From Spirosoma aureum (GTDB taxonomy: Bacteria > Bacteroidota > Bacteroidia > Cytophagales > Spirosomataceae), in contig NZ_CP050063.1 of assembly GCF_011604685.1 (NCBI RefSeq), forward strand, positions 6,489,001-6,553,000: 64,000 nucleotides of DNA, in the 5' to 3' direction. Below the pieces are notes generated by a model that saw nothing but the letters and a program-made list of their open reading frames with translations, was not told the origin of the DNA and ran no database searches. Position numbers and translations under genes: made by a program. Shown in pieces: positions 1 to 7,566 of this stretch; within the stretch, counting starts at the first letter, position 1, and each line of letters opens with the position of its first letter.

Positions 1-242
1 TTTCAAAATACCTGAACGCGGAACCCAGTCTCGAAGTATCTTCAACAAACGCCAATACGCCAATCGCACTGGGTATACCCGCCGTCACGATCGGTAGTGG
101 TGGCATAGGTGGAGGTGAACATGCCTTGAACGAGTGGTGGCTCAATGACAAGGGCTACCTGGGTATGCAGCGGGTATTACTTTTGTTGCTGGCCGAAGCA
201 GGGCTTGATAAAACGACAGGCTCGCCCATTGGGAAGAAGTAA
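1..242 (+). CDS. M20-family metallopeptidase, C-terminal fragment
   Basis: The reading frame is open from base 3 and ends at TAA 240-242, giving the last 79 residues of a protein whose start lies outside the window. The fragment contains GSGGIGGGEHALNEWW, the glycine-rich stretch followed by a His and an acidic residue that is typical of the end of the catalytic domain in M20/M25/M40 peptidases (tripeptidase or acylase type), where the His is a metal ligand. It then runs into a short amphipathic helix and a Lys-rich tail. The exact substrate cannot be told from this piece. The gene converges with the SDR gene that follows, and a hairpin lies between them. Confidence 0.75.
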   Translation, partial: SKYLNAEPSLEVSSTNANTPIALGIPAVTIGSGGIGGGEHALNEWWLNDKGYLGMQRVLLLLLAEAGLDKTTGSPIGKK

Positions 243-267
243 TTCTATAAGTCAAACCACAGCAACA

Positions 268-316
268 CGAAGTCGGTATAATTCACGGATCAATAGTTTG
301 AATTATACCGGCTTCG
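268..316. terminator. Intergenic hairpin between convergent genes
   Basis: An 18-base arm at 268-285 pairs with 299-316 with one imperfect position and a 13-base loop. It lies between the stop codons of two convergent genes, so it may end transcription from both sides. There is no strong T-run, so it is not a textbook intrinsic terminator. Confidence 0.55.
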
Positions 317-332
317 TATCACTGCGTTTTAT

Positions 333-1400
333 TCAGTTACCCATCTCATTATTTTCCACGGCCGCTTCATCGGTCAGGCGCGTTAGTATTGATTCTGAGA
401 GCCAGGTTTCACTGGCTTTGCCAACCGTACGTTGGTCACCAATTCCGCCCGGTTCTGGCAGAAACGCATTAGCCCAGGCCAGTGTGTCGGTTACCAGACC
501 CGGCGCAAAACCATGAATAGCAGCCGCTAGTTTGGCCGGGAGCGTAATAATCCGCTCTGCTTCTCCCGTACGACAGGCATCTATAACCTGACGGGCGCAG
601 TCATCGGCGGCTATCGTGAACAGGGGGATCGAATCACTGATCTTGAATACAGTGTATTCTTTCTCGTTCTGCCCTTTAAAAATCGCATTGCGTGGACTAC
701 CAGTGCGGATCAGGCCGGGGCAGATTGTCGTAACGAGAATATCGTCCTTCAGTAGTTCTGATCGAAGCCCTTCTGAATAGCCCACAAAGGCGAATTTGCT
801 AACCGAATAAGGAGCCAGATGGGGCACAGCTACTTTCCCTCCGAACGAAGTAATATTGACAATACGACCCGTTTTGCGTTCCCGCATCTGCGGTAATACG
901 GCATTGATCATGGTAAACGCTGACCAGAAATTACTTTCCATCGCTTCCCGAAAATCACCTTCGGTCATGTGCTCGACCGGCCCTACAATGATCGTTCCGG
1001 CATTATTGACTAAAACATCCACTGGCCCCAGCACCTGCCCAACCGCTGTAATAAATTGCTCTACCTGGGCTTTGTCGGTAAGATCGCATGCATAGGTAAA
1101 TACGTCACTTCCGCGCATTCGTAAATCTGACTGGGCACGGTCCAGCTCAGCCTGATCGCGGGCACAAATGGCCACATTAGCACCTTCCTGCGCAAATTTT
1201 CGCGCCAGTTCAAGACCTAATCCGCGTGAACCGCCAGTAATGACAACTGTTTTATCGTGAAAGTCAATCGTTCGTTTTTTGTTCAGGAAGGTTTTTGCTG
1301 CAACCACCGCTCCGATGCCTGCCAGCGTCCACCAAAATCCATGATTAAGTAAGGTGTTCATTGTCTGTTGCTGTTTTGTACGCACAGGATATTCAACCAT
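333..1400 (-). CDS. SDR-family NAD(P)-dependent oxidoreductase, membrane-anchored
   Basis: This is a classical short-chain dehydrogenase/reductase. It has the cofactor motif TGGSRGLG at residues 55-62, NNAG at 132-135, the catalytic Ser near 185 and the YxxxK pair at Tyr198/Lys202. A hydrophobic helix at about residues 21-37 precedes the Rossmann fold and probably anchors the protein in the membrane. The C-terminal 100 residues are longer than in minimal SDRs and fit the group of DltE/YqjQ-like or retinol-dehydrogenase-like enzymes. A second start at Met14 (base 1361) would remove a polar leader and leave the helix intact, so the start is uncertain. The substrate is unknown. The gene is divergent from the DJ-1/PfpI gene across about 160 bases. 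Confidence 0.88.
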   Translation of the reverse strand: MVEYPVRTKQQQTMNTLLNHGFWWTLAGIGAVVAAKTFLNKKRTIDFHDKTVVITGGSRGLGLELARKFAQEGANVAICARDQAELDRAQSDLRMRGSDVFTYACDLTDKAQVEQFITAVGQVLGPVDVLVNNAGTIIVGPVEHMTEGDFREAMESNFWSAFTMINAVLPQMRERKTGRIVNITSFGGKVAVPHLAPYSVSKFAFVGYSEGLRSELLKDDILVTTICPGLIRTGSPRNAIFKGQNEKEYTVFKISDSIPLFTIAADDCARQVIDACRTGEAERIITLPAKLAAAIHGFAPGLVTDTLAWANAFLPEPGGIGDQRTVGKASETWLSESILTRLTDEAAVENNEMGN

Positions 1401-1559
1401 CGCAGGAACCGATTGTTGGCATCTTTGAGTGTATGGGATTCATCTGACACCTGATTCTGGAGCTTTCAGAGAAGGTTAAAATTGCCTTTTCTTATAACTA
1501 TACGACCAACACAGAGTTAATTTAATCGTACAACACGGCATTATGCCAATTCAACGATT

Positions 1560-2129
1560 ATGGAAAATCAACAAAATCTGAAAGGGAAAAAAGTTGCAGT
1601 TTTGATGACGGATGGGTTCGAGCAGGTAGAAATGACCGAGCCCCGGAAGGCGCTTCAGGAAGCTGGCGCAACGGTTCACATTATTGCTCCAAAAGGCGGA
1701 AGCGTAAAAGGATGGGATGAAACCGAATGGGGTGATACATTCGATGTTGATCTGCCACTGGCAGGAGCAGATCCGGCCCATTACGATGCTTTGCTTCTGC
1801 CGGGGGGCGTCATGAACCCAGACAAACTCCGCATGGAAATCCAGGCTGTTAAGTTCATCAGGCATTTTTTTGACCACCAAAAACCGGTTTCGGCTATTTG
1901 CCATGCCCCAACGATGCTGATTGAAGCAGATGTAATTGATGGCCGAAAACTGACCTCCTACCCTTCTATCCAGACTGATCTCAAAAATGCAGGCGCTAAC
2001 TGGGTCGATCAGGAAGTGGTTGTCGACGGTAATCTGATTACCAGCCGCAAACCCGACGATATACCTGCCTTCAATCGGGAAACAATCAAATTGATTGGTG
2101 AAGGTGTAAAAGCAAAGCGAACAGCTTAG
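1560..2129 (+). CDS. DJ-1/PfpI family protein (type 1 glutamine amidotransferase-like)
   Basis: The 189-residue protein is one DJ-1/PfpI domain. It shows the opening DGFEQVEMTEP with the conserved Glu near residues 21-24, LLPGGV at 79-84, and the nucleophile elbow AICHAP with Cys114-His115. Members of this family (YhbO, YraA, PfpI) are described as general stress proteins with glyoxalase, deglycase or peptidase activity in the cytoplasm. Which of these applies cannot be decided here. Length and start are normal for the family. A strong terminator follows directly, so the gene is probably transcribed alone. Confidence 0.9.
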   Translation: MENQQNLKGKKVAVLMTDGFEQVEMTEPRKALQEAGATVHIIAPKGGSVKGWDETEWGDTFDVDLPLAGADPAHYDALLLPGGVMNPDKLRMEIQAVKFIRHFFDHQKPVSAICHAPTMLIEADVIDGRKLTSYPSIQTDLKNAGANWVDQEVVVDGNLITSRKPDDIPAFNRETIKLIGEGVKAKRTA

Positions 2130-2137
2130 TCAATGGG

Positions 2138-2180
2138 CAACAGGCAGCGATCGTAAAATCATCGCTGCCTGTTGTTTTTA
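2138..2180 (+). terminator. Intrinsic terminator after the DJ-1/PfpI gene
   Basis: A 14-bp perfect stem (2138-2151 with 2161-2174) encloses a 9-base loop and is followed by TTTTT. It starts 8 bases after the stop codon of the DJ-1/PfpI gene. The T-run lies only on the plus-strand side, so it serves that gene more clearly than the converging truA. Confidence 0.85.
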
Positions 2181-2184
2181 TAGA

Positions 2185-2952
2185 TTACCCAAACAGTACC
2201 CGCTGAGCCAGCAATTCCGCAGGATACCCCACATCAACCAGGTAGAGACCGTTGGCAGGAGCCGCCCGACCGGCAATGGTACGATCCTGTGCCACAATCA
2301 ACTGCTCGAATTTGTCCAGGCTCATTCGGTCCTGCCCTATCTCAAGCATGGTTCCGACAATCGTGCGGACCATTCCCCATAAAAACCGGTTGGCTTTTAT
2401 ATGAAACGTCAGCAGGTCGGACTCGCTACGCTGCCAGTAGGCAAAATCGAGTCGACAGCGGAAATGATCGACATTAGCCCGAGCTTTACTAAAGCTTTTA
2501 AAGTCAGTGTATTTGAGCAAAATCTGACAGGCTTCGTTCATCCGATCAATTTCTAAATCTGGTCTGAAATGATACGTCAGGCTGTTTTCAAAGGAGTTTT
2601 TATACCGTGTGATGTGATACTGGTAATAGCGTGAAACGGCCGAGAATCGGGCATGATCATTCGGGCGTACGGGAAAGATCGTTCGAATCGCAATGTCTTC
2701 CGGTAAAATGCAGTTGATCGAATAAATCAATGCATCTGACAACAGAATCGGCTCTACTAAATCAAAATGGGCAAACTGTTGTCTGGCATGAACGCCCGCA
2801 TCGGTACGGCCGCTCCCAACAACAAACACAGGTTTTCGAAGTCGTTGGGTCAATGCGGCTTCCAGCGTACTCTGTACGCTACTGCCATTTGCCTGAGTTT
2901 GCCAGCCATGATAGGCTGTTCCCCGATACGATAATTCAATAAAATAACGCAT
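2185..2952 (-). CDS. truA: tRNA pseudouridine synthase A
   Basis: TruA converts uridines 38-40 in the anticodon stem of many tRNAs to pseudouridine. The 255-residue protein begins MRYFIELSYRGTAYHGWQ, the standard TruA opening, and has the catalytic Asp51 in GSGRTDAGVHA. The later conserved SFSKA and FLWGMVRTIVG motifs are also present. An upstream in-frame GTG at 3000 would add 16 residues. I reject it because the family begins at the ATG at 2952 and because the upstream stretch overlaps the terminator hairpin of the preceding gene. The gene is convergent with the DJ-1/PfpI gene. Confidence 0.95.
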   Translation of the reverse strand: MRYFIELSYRGTAYHGWQTQANGSSVQSTLEAALTQRLRKPVFVVGSGRTDAGVHARQQFAHFDLVEPILLSDALIYSINCILPEDIAIRTIFPVRPNDHARFSAVSRYYQYHITRYKNSFENSLTYHFRPDLEIDRMNEACQILLKYTDFKSFSKARANVDHFRCRLDFAYWQRSESDLLTFHIKANRFLWGMVRTIVGTMLEIGQDRMSLDKFEQLIVAQDRTIAGRAAPANGLYLVDVGYPAELLAQRVLFG

Positions 2953-2958
2953 ATCGGA

Positions 2959-2966
2959 CAAAAATA
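2959..2966 (-). promoter_or_regulatory. Possible -7 promoter element for truA
   Basis: On the minus strand the sequence reads TATTTTTG, matching the Bacteroidota -7 consensus TAnnTTTG, only 6 bases before the truA ATG. If used, the transcript would start at or just before the start codon and be leaderless or nearly so. No good -33 TTTG lies at the usual distance, so this is tentative. Confidence 0.3.
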
Positions 2967-2980
2967 CGCCCAAACTGCTC

Positions 2981-3020
2981 AAAACGACGAAGCCGCTCAC
3001 CCGTTGGGTAAGCGGCTTCG
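2981..3020 (-). terminator. Intrinsic terminator after the DUF6600 gene
   Basis: A 15-bp stem with one mismatch (2988-3002 with 3006-3020) and a 3-base loop is followed on the minus strand by TCGTTTT. It lies 21 bases past the stop of the DUF6600 gene and just upstream of truA, so the two same-strand genes are probably separate transcription units. Confidence 0.75.
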
Positions 3021-3041
3021 CTCAAAAAGTCATTCTAAAAC

Positions 3042-4364
3042 TTAGCGCGGCCCACGACCACCGCCCTGAAATCCACCCCGGCCCTGTTGGCTGGGTTCAG
3101 ATGAACGTGGCTGAAGTTGGGGCTGGGCACCCCTATTTTCGGGCATCCGCTGAAATCCTCCTTCGCGACCATTCGGCGTTGGCTGACTTCCACCAGACGG
3201 TGTTTGAAAGTTAGGGCGCTCAAACGAACGGTTGGGATGTTGAGGAAAACTCCGCTGCGGAGCGCTGTTTCCGGGCTCTGCGGGCTGGTAACCTCCCCGA
3301 TTAGGCTCAAACGACCGATTTGGTACCGGATTATTGGTAGGGGCAGGTACATTAGGCGTCGGCGAAGGGTTCGCATACGAACCGCGTCGATCAGGCGAAA
3401 AATTACCGTTATATTCCCGACTGCCGGGGGCACCATTGCCATTATAATCCCGACTCGGTGTTACGTTCCCGTTGTAGGCACCCCGGTTTGGGACATTGTT
3501 TCCATTATAATCCCGATTGGGAGAATTATCACCGTTATAAGATCCTCGACCTGAGGCATTATCTCCATTGTAATCGGGTCGGGGAGCATTATTTAACCGA
3601 CCATTACGACCATAATCCTGCCGATAATTGGGCGAATGCTCAGGGCGGTAAAAGCCTACCGATCCATTTCCTACAACCGAACGACCGGGTCGATCCATGT
3701 TATCGATTCGGTAAACCGGCACACTACGGCGCGTAACACGCTCAATATCGCCACGTGGTGGCCCGTACACATAAGCCCGGTTATTGGTCCGGTAATAGTT
3801 GTTGATAATTGTTGTGTTCTGATAGATATTGATCACATTAGGCCGGGGCACGCAGTAGCTGTATACGCGCGGACTTGTGATATAAATCTGAGGTACAAAA
3901 GTCCAGTAAGGAGCCGGGATGTTAATATTTATGTTGATATTCATGCCTGGGCCCAGAGGTGCCCAACCATAATAACCACCACCCGAACGCCATGAAACCC
4001 AGGCTGGCCCCCAGTCAGTGCCCGGAATCCAGATCCAGCCACCATAGGCCGGATCGTAAATCCAGCGGCCATAGTGGAAAGGTGCCCACCCCCAGGCGTA
4101 ATCAGAAACCCATGTATTGCCGTATTCCGTAACAACCCAGTGGCCGGCACTGGCGTAGGGCTGAAAATCTGGCCCGGCATTTGGAATCCATACATTTCCG
4201 TAGCCTGGATACTGTGTCCATTGCCCATAAGGAGCCAGTTCATCATAGAAAGACTCGACCGGAAAGCTGACACCTGGCTGCGCCATCGTTTCCGGAGAGA
4301 AAGACGGACTCAAGGCCAGTATCATTACCAGACCAAGCAGCTTTATCGTTTTCAGGATAGTCAT
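3042..4364 (-). CDS. DUF6600-type secreted protein with Tyr/Trp-rich domain and Asn-Gly repeats
   Basis: The 440-residue protein starts with a signal peptide (about residues 1-29, ending TMAQ). Residues 36-140 form a Trp/Tyr/Gly-rich domain with repeated W-x-P and YGxW-type units such as YGQW, YGRW and GWAP, which I recognise as the DUF6600 type. It is followed by an alternating Asn-Ile stretch (142-149) and a basic segment. Residues 264-330 are six tandem copies of a Y-N-G-(D/N) unit, and the rest is Pro/Asn/Gln/Arg-rich and looks disordered. The likely location is the periplasm or cell surface. No catalytic motif is visible and the function is unknown. A terminator follows the gene. Confidence 0.8.
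   Translation of the reverse strand: MTILKTIKLLGLVMILALSPSFSPETMAQPGVSFPVESFYDELAPYGQWTQYPGYGNVWIPNAGPDFQPYASAGHWVVTEYGNTWVSDYAWGWAPFHYGRWIYDPAYGGWIWIPGTDWGPAWVSWRSGGGYYGWAPLGPGMNINININIPAPYWTFVPQIYITSPRVYSYCVPRPNVINIYQNTTIINNYYRTNNRAYVYGPPRGDIERVTRRSVPVYRIDNMDRPGRSVVGNGSVGFYRPEHSPNYRQDYGRNGRLNNAPRPDYNGDNASGRGSYNGDNSPNRDYNGNNVPNRGAYNGNVTPSRDYNGNGAPGSREYNGNFSPDRRGSYANPSPTPNVPAPTNNPVPNRSFEPNRGGYQPAEPGNSAPQRSFPQHPNRSFERPNFQTPSGGSQPTPNGREGGFQRMPENRGAQPQLQPRSSEPSQQGRGGFQGGGRGPR
3375..3572 (-). repeat. In-frame tandem repeat of about 30-33 bp inside the DUF6600 gene
   Basis: Six degenerate units encode peptides beginning YNGDN or YNGN and ending in a Pro/Arg/Asp step such as SPNRD. Unit length varies between 10 and 11 codons, so copy-number changes keep the frame. 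Such arrays usually vary between strains. Confidence 0.75.
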
Positions 4365-4469
4365 GATTTAAATCGTTTGCGTGCTGAGTTTCAAAACCCA
4401 TCGTAGGTTAGATTGCCAGGACCCGTAAACGTTTAATCCATCTTCCAAAAGATATTATAGTGCGAGTTA

Positions 4470-4922
4470 CTACGATTTTATCTGCTTGAATACAGCCCCG
4501 GCTACCAGTCCACCAAACAAATACCAGCCAATCGTCATAACAGCGGTAGCGGTGGTACGATTTGTTGGCTTTTCACCCAATCCTATTCGGCCGGGGAGCG
4601 TAACAGCACCAACTCCAGCTAAGGCACCCAGCGCGGCTCCGGTCAATACAGACTGTTCTTTATTAACACCTACCAGACTATAATACAGCGCGTTAGAAAC
4701 AACATCACCGAGTATAGCCATGGAATAAAGTTTATTTCCCCGAGGAGGTTGTTCACCGATAGCCCGATAGCCTTTGGCAATACTTCGCATTCCGAGAAGA
4801 TCAGCGCGAGGTGCAGTAGCCACAAACTGACGAACAGTTTCGTGCAGTACGTTTAGAGCAACAGCTCCGGCAAGACCACTGCCGAGAGATTTCGACAGGG
4901 TAGAAGTACTTTTAGCAGACAT
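4470..4922 (-). CDS. Hypothetical membrane protein, 150 aa
   Basis: I do not recognise a named family. The protein has a Ser/Thr/Lys-rich start, a central stretch with small-residue helices (GAALGALAGVGAVTLPGRIGLG) and a C-terminal hydrophobic helix (about residues 128-146). Two or three membrane segments are likely. Gly/Ala spacing resembles glycine-zipper packing. The reading frame is co-directional with its neighbours and starts at ATG 4922. Similar small proteins in this phylum are annotated only as hypothetical. Confidence 0.65.
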   Translation of the reverse strand: MSAKSTSTLSKSLGSGLAGAVALNVLHETVRQFVATAPRADLLGMRSIAKGYRAIGEQPPRGNKLYSMAILGDVVSNALYYSLVGVNKEQSVLTGAALGALAGVGAVTLPGRIGLGEKPTNRTTATAVMTIGWYLFGGLVAGAVFKQIKS

Positions 4923-5023
4923 AGGCGTTGAGTGATCTGGTAATTAATTCAAGAACCCGTTAATTGGGTAGTTGTTTACTGACTTACTCAGTATGCCTGC
5001 CTGAGAATAAAAAAACCAGCTAC

Positions 5024-5227
5024 TTAGGCTGGCCATAATCCACTGAATCGGCGGATTAGAATTAATACCAGAGCCGTCATCAGAATCAATCCGCAATCGA
5101 TCAGAAAGGTTCGAAATCGCGGATTGATTCCTTTTGTTGGCAAAACAGCCAATGGATGTTGCAGTTTAAGTAGACTATCCACTATTGTTACGGCACCATC
5201 AATACGGCTAAAACTTGTTCTTTTCAT
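5024..5227 (-). CDS. Small hypothetical protein with C-terminal membrane helix
   Basis: The 67-residue protein has a polar N-terminal half and a hydrophobic helix near the C-terminus (LIDCGLILMTALVLILI) flanked by Arg residues, suggesting a tail-anchored topology. It begins at ATG 5227 and follows another small minus-strand frame (5249-5413) by 21 bases. An open frame on the opposite strand covers part of it, but that frame starts with TTG and has poor composition. No family is recognised. Confidence 0.45.
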   Translation of the reverse strand: MKRTSFSRIDGAVTIVDSLLKLQHPLAVLPTKGINPRFRTFLIDCGLILMTALVLILIRRFSGLWPA

Positions 5228-5248
5228 AATATATGTACTCGTGTTTTT

Positions 5249-5413
5249 TTACTGGTCTTCCCTTGAGCGAATCCACCCTGCTCTTATCGGCTGGACCATC
5301 AATGAATTTGATTTGATCAGTGGACGGAATGCGCGTTCGAGCAAATCACTCCAGTTCACAATTTCAATCATCCGAGTGAACCCCTTTGCGATCTGATTAA
5401 CAACATTTTGCAT
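5249..5413 (-). CDS. Small hypothetical protein, 54 aa
   Basis: An ATG-initiated frame of 54 codons runs from 5413 to a TAA at 5249-5251. It encodes an amphipathic N-terminal half (MQNVVNQIAKGFTRMIEIVN) followed by WSDLLERAFRPLI and a basic tail. The composition is protein-like and the frame is in line with the next small gene. No clear ribosome-binding site is seen and no family is recognised, so it could be chance. Confidence 0.35.
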   Translation of the reverse strand: MQNVVNQIAKGFTRMIEIVNWSDLLERAFRPLIKSNSLMVQPIRAGWIRSREDQ

Positions 5414-5710
5414 AACTTTGGGCTTGTTTTAAGGAGAATGTATTGCGCTGATATTCAGCAAAAGTCGAGAATCTAATCGGTGTATTTCGTCCTGCTGGAC
5501 TACTAAACAAAGTATGCTTATTGCAACTATTAGGTAACCGATTGGAAAAGCAAGAAATCTATCCGATGTAGATTAATCACAACCGCAGAACCAATGAAGG
5601 AGGAACAGGTAGCTAATTAACCCTACTGCATCAGTTTATGTTACAGAAACGAATTATTTATTTCCAAACAACGAAACCTACTTCTAAATCAACGCTTTAT
5701 TACTGTTCAT

Positions 5711-5923
5711 TTAGCTCGCTAATCCTGTAATTGAATATACGCCATCTTTGATCGTTACGTCCAGATTTTTACCCACCCATTGCTGAATATCAATACCTTC
5801 TGAATTGACCGTATTCAGGCGTACACCTTTTAGTAACACCCCTTTGTTTAGAATACGCACAGGGACGCGACAAATGAAACCATCATCAGACTTGGTAAAG
5901 AGATAATTAAAAATAATAGTCAT
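5711..5923 (-). CDS. Small hypothetical protein, 70 aa
   Basis: The protein alternates hydrophobic and polar residues throughout, predicting a small all-beta fold, and ends VTIKDGVYSITGLAS. There is no signal peptide or membrane helix. It starts at ATG 5923. The gene is isolated, with about 300 bases of empty sequence behind it and a short gap before the next small gene. No family is recognised, but the coding pattern looks real. Confidence 0.5.
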   Translation of the reverse strand: MTIIFNYLFTKSDDGFICRVPVRILNKGVLLKGVRLNTVNSEGIDIQQWVGKNLDVTIKDGVYSITGLAS

Positions 5924-5991
5924 AATTGCCTTGATTTTACAAATAAACGCCCTAACTAAACACAGGAGACCATTTTTCGGGTCGGTAATGT

Positions 5992-6141
5992 TTATTTCCG
6001 TCCCTTTGCGTCAGGTTTGGCTGGCGATAATGCCAGGGCCGAAGCCGCTTCACGCTGCTCATATTTAGGTACCTTAGGGCTTCCATGAACCTTACCGGCT
6101 TTTGTTGCTACTTTTTTCGTCGATTTCTGATTGTTAGCCAT
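5992..6141 (-). CDS. Small basic hypothetical protein, 49 aa
   Basis: I take the ATG at 6141, which gives a short Lys/Ala/Ser/Pro-rich protein beginning MANNQKSTKKVATKAGKVHG. It has no hydrophobic core and is probably disordered, as in small nucleic-acid-binding or histone-H1-like basic proteins of this phylum. An upstream start at 6222 would add 27 less basic residues and looks less likely. Function unknown. Confidence 0.45.
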   Translation of the reverse strand: MANNQKSTKKVATKAGKVHGSPKVPKYEQREAASALALSPAKPDAKGRK

Positions 6142-6653
6142 TCTGTTAGTCGTTAATAAATCGTGAACTGAGGCAAGCTGACAAATCGTTGGGCGTACTA
6201 AGAAACCGGAAAGCGTTTTCACCTCTTGACTATTCCAGTCCCATTTTCGCAGCGGTCTTACAGTACTTCAGGAATAGGTTATAGGAAGCGTTTAGGCACA
6301 GCTACAGCAATCGCCGTATTACTTAAATAGTTGGTTTACCATCATTTTTAAAACAGGGAAAGGTCCTTGTCAAAAAAAACGGACCGTAAAGCTGCCTGAG
6401 AGCGAAAGAGATATTGATGACCTGAGTGTGGGGAGATATGCTTTTGATTAAGTTGCTCTCTCTTTCTTACTGCATCGGGGCAGTCGATCATAATAAACGG
6501 CATTTTATTGCCTGTAAGCACGCACACATCAAGGTTATACTAGCTAAACGCTATATTCGGGGAAAAGCGTATTAATAGTTCTACCATTAAGCACTTGTTT
6601 CGTTAACCAATCGTAGCCTGGTAAAGGTAGTTGTTAATATTCCTAATTACTAA
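6142..6653. other. Intergenic stretch without a recognisable gene
   Basis: About 510 bases of A/T-leaning sequence. I see no convincing frame on either strand, no RNA gene and no strong hairpin. It may hold the promoter of the small basic protein gene at its left end. Confidence 0.5.
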
Positions 6654-7535
6654 TCAGTTAAGACGAACCAGCGTATTGGTATAGGTCAGCGTTGTTTCAC
6701 TCAGACCCGACGTACCCGTTAGTGGTGCCGCACTAGCCGGGTTAGAGGTACAAGCCAACGGAATATGCCCTTCCGTGGCCAGCATGCCCGAAGTAGCATC
6801 AAGCCCAATCCAGCCAGCACCAGGAATATACACTTCGGCCCAGGCGTGTAAAGCGAGTGAATTTTCTGGCTGTTCGGCCAAATCATCAGAGGTCTTTTCA
6901 TCCGGAAATACCTGAGCCAGATAACCAGACACAAAGCGAGCCGCTAAACCGAACTGGCGCAAAATCTGTACAAGCAGCCAGGCCGAATCGCGACAGGAGC
7001 CGATTGCCGTTACCAATGTTTCTTCGGGTGTTTGTACACCGGGTTGTAAGCGGATGTTATAAGCGACTTTCTCATTAACCTTTTTATTGAGGTTAATGAG
7101 AAAGTCAATTGTACCCTGCTTGGTTTGATCGACCTGCTGCTCTATCCACTGTTTTAGGTAAGTCTCCTCCTCTGCAATTTCCAGATAGGGTGCGAGGTCT
7201 TTCTGGAGCTGGTCATCGTATCGAAAAGGAAAGGATTCCGCATAGGTATCCAGAAAGAAATCGAACGGATTAACCGGTACGAGCTCTGCAACTATTTCGA
7301 CTTTAATCGACATCATTTGCATAGCCTCTGCAAAATCGATGCGGGCAATAAAATTACCGAATGGGTCCTGTTGCCAGTGTACAAGATGATTGGCCGGTTC
7401 GATGGTTAGTGAATACGACTCAATCAACGCAGGACAGTGAGCGGCTGGCTTGAGCCGAATCAAATGGGGAGACAGAAAAACCATCCGATCGTATTCGTAA
7501 TGCGTTTGATGAAGAATAGCGATGCGGATAGACAT
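6654..7535 (-). CDS. Transglutaminase-like family protein with N-terminal bacterial domain
   Basis: Residues 1-95 match the beta-rich bacterial transglutaminase N-terminal domain (opening with HQTHYEYDRMVFLSPHLIRLKP). The transglutaminase-like core follows, with the catalytic triad visible as Cys181 in GSCRDSAWLL, His230 in LHAWAEVYIP and Asp246 in GLDATSG. Proteins of this type are cysteine proteases or amidases of the cytoplasm. They often sit in operons with an ATP-grasp/alpha-E pair, which is absent here. Length (293) is normal. The gene is 31 bases downstream of the methyltransferase gene on the same strand, so it may be part of that unit. Confidence 0.9.
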   Translation of the reverse strand: MSIRIAILHQTHYEYDRMVFLSPHLIRLKPAAHCPALIESYSLTIEPANHLVHWQQDPFGNFIARIDFAEAMQMMSIKVEIVAELVPVNPFDFFLDTYAESFPFRYDDQLQKDLAPYLEIAEEETYLKQWIEQQVDQTKQGTIDFLINLNKKVNEKVAYNIRLQPGVQTPEETLVTAIGSCRDSAWLLVQILRQFGLAARFVSGYLAQVFPDEKTSDDLAEQPENSLALHAWAEVYIPGAGWIGLDATSGMLATEGHIPLACTSNPASAAPLTGTSGLSETTLTYTNTLVRLN

Positions 7536-7566
7536 AAGAAGCGATGAAGTTGATTTACTGGTCAGG

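Noticed and set aside
145..516. Open frame of 123 codons on the plus strand at the left edge
   Set aside because: It overlaps the real M20 peptidase frame and the SDR gene in other phases and has no family-like content.
2953..3000. GTG start extending truA by 16 residues
   Set aside because: The extension overlaps a terminator hairpin and the TruA family begins at the later ATG.
3375..3572. CRISPR-like array
   Set aside because: The repeats are degenerate, in frame inside a coding gene, without constant repeats and unique spacers, and no cas genes are near.
5124..5396. Plus-strand frame of 90 codons starting with TTG
   Set aside because: It lies antisense to two better small frames and contains no recognisable domain.
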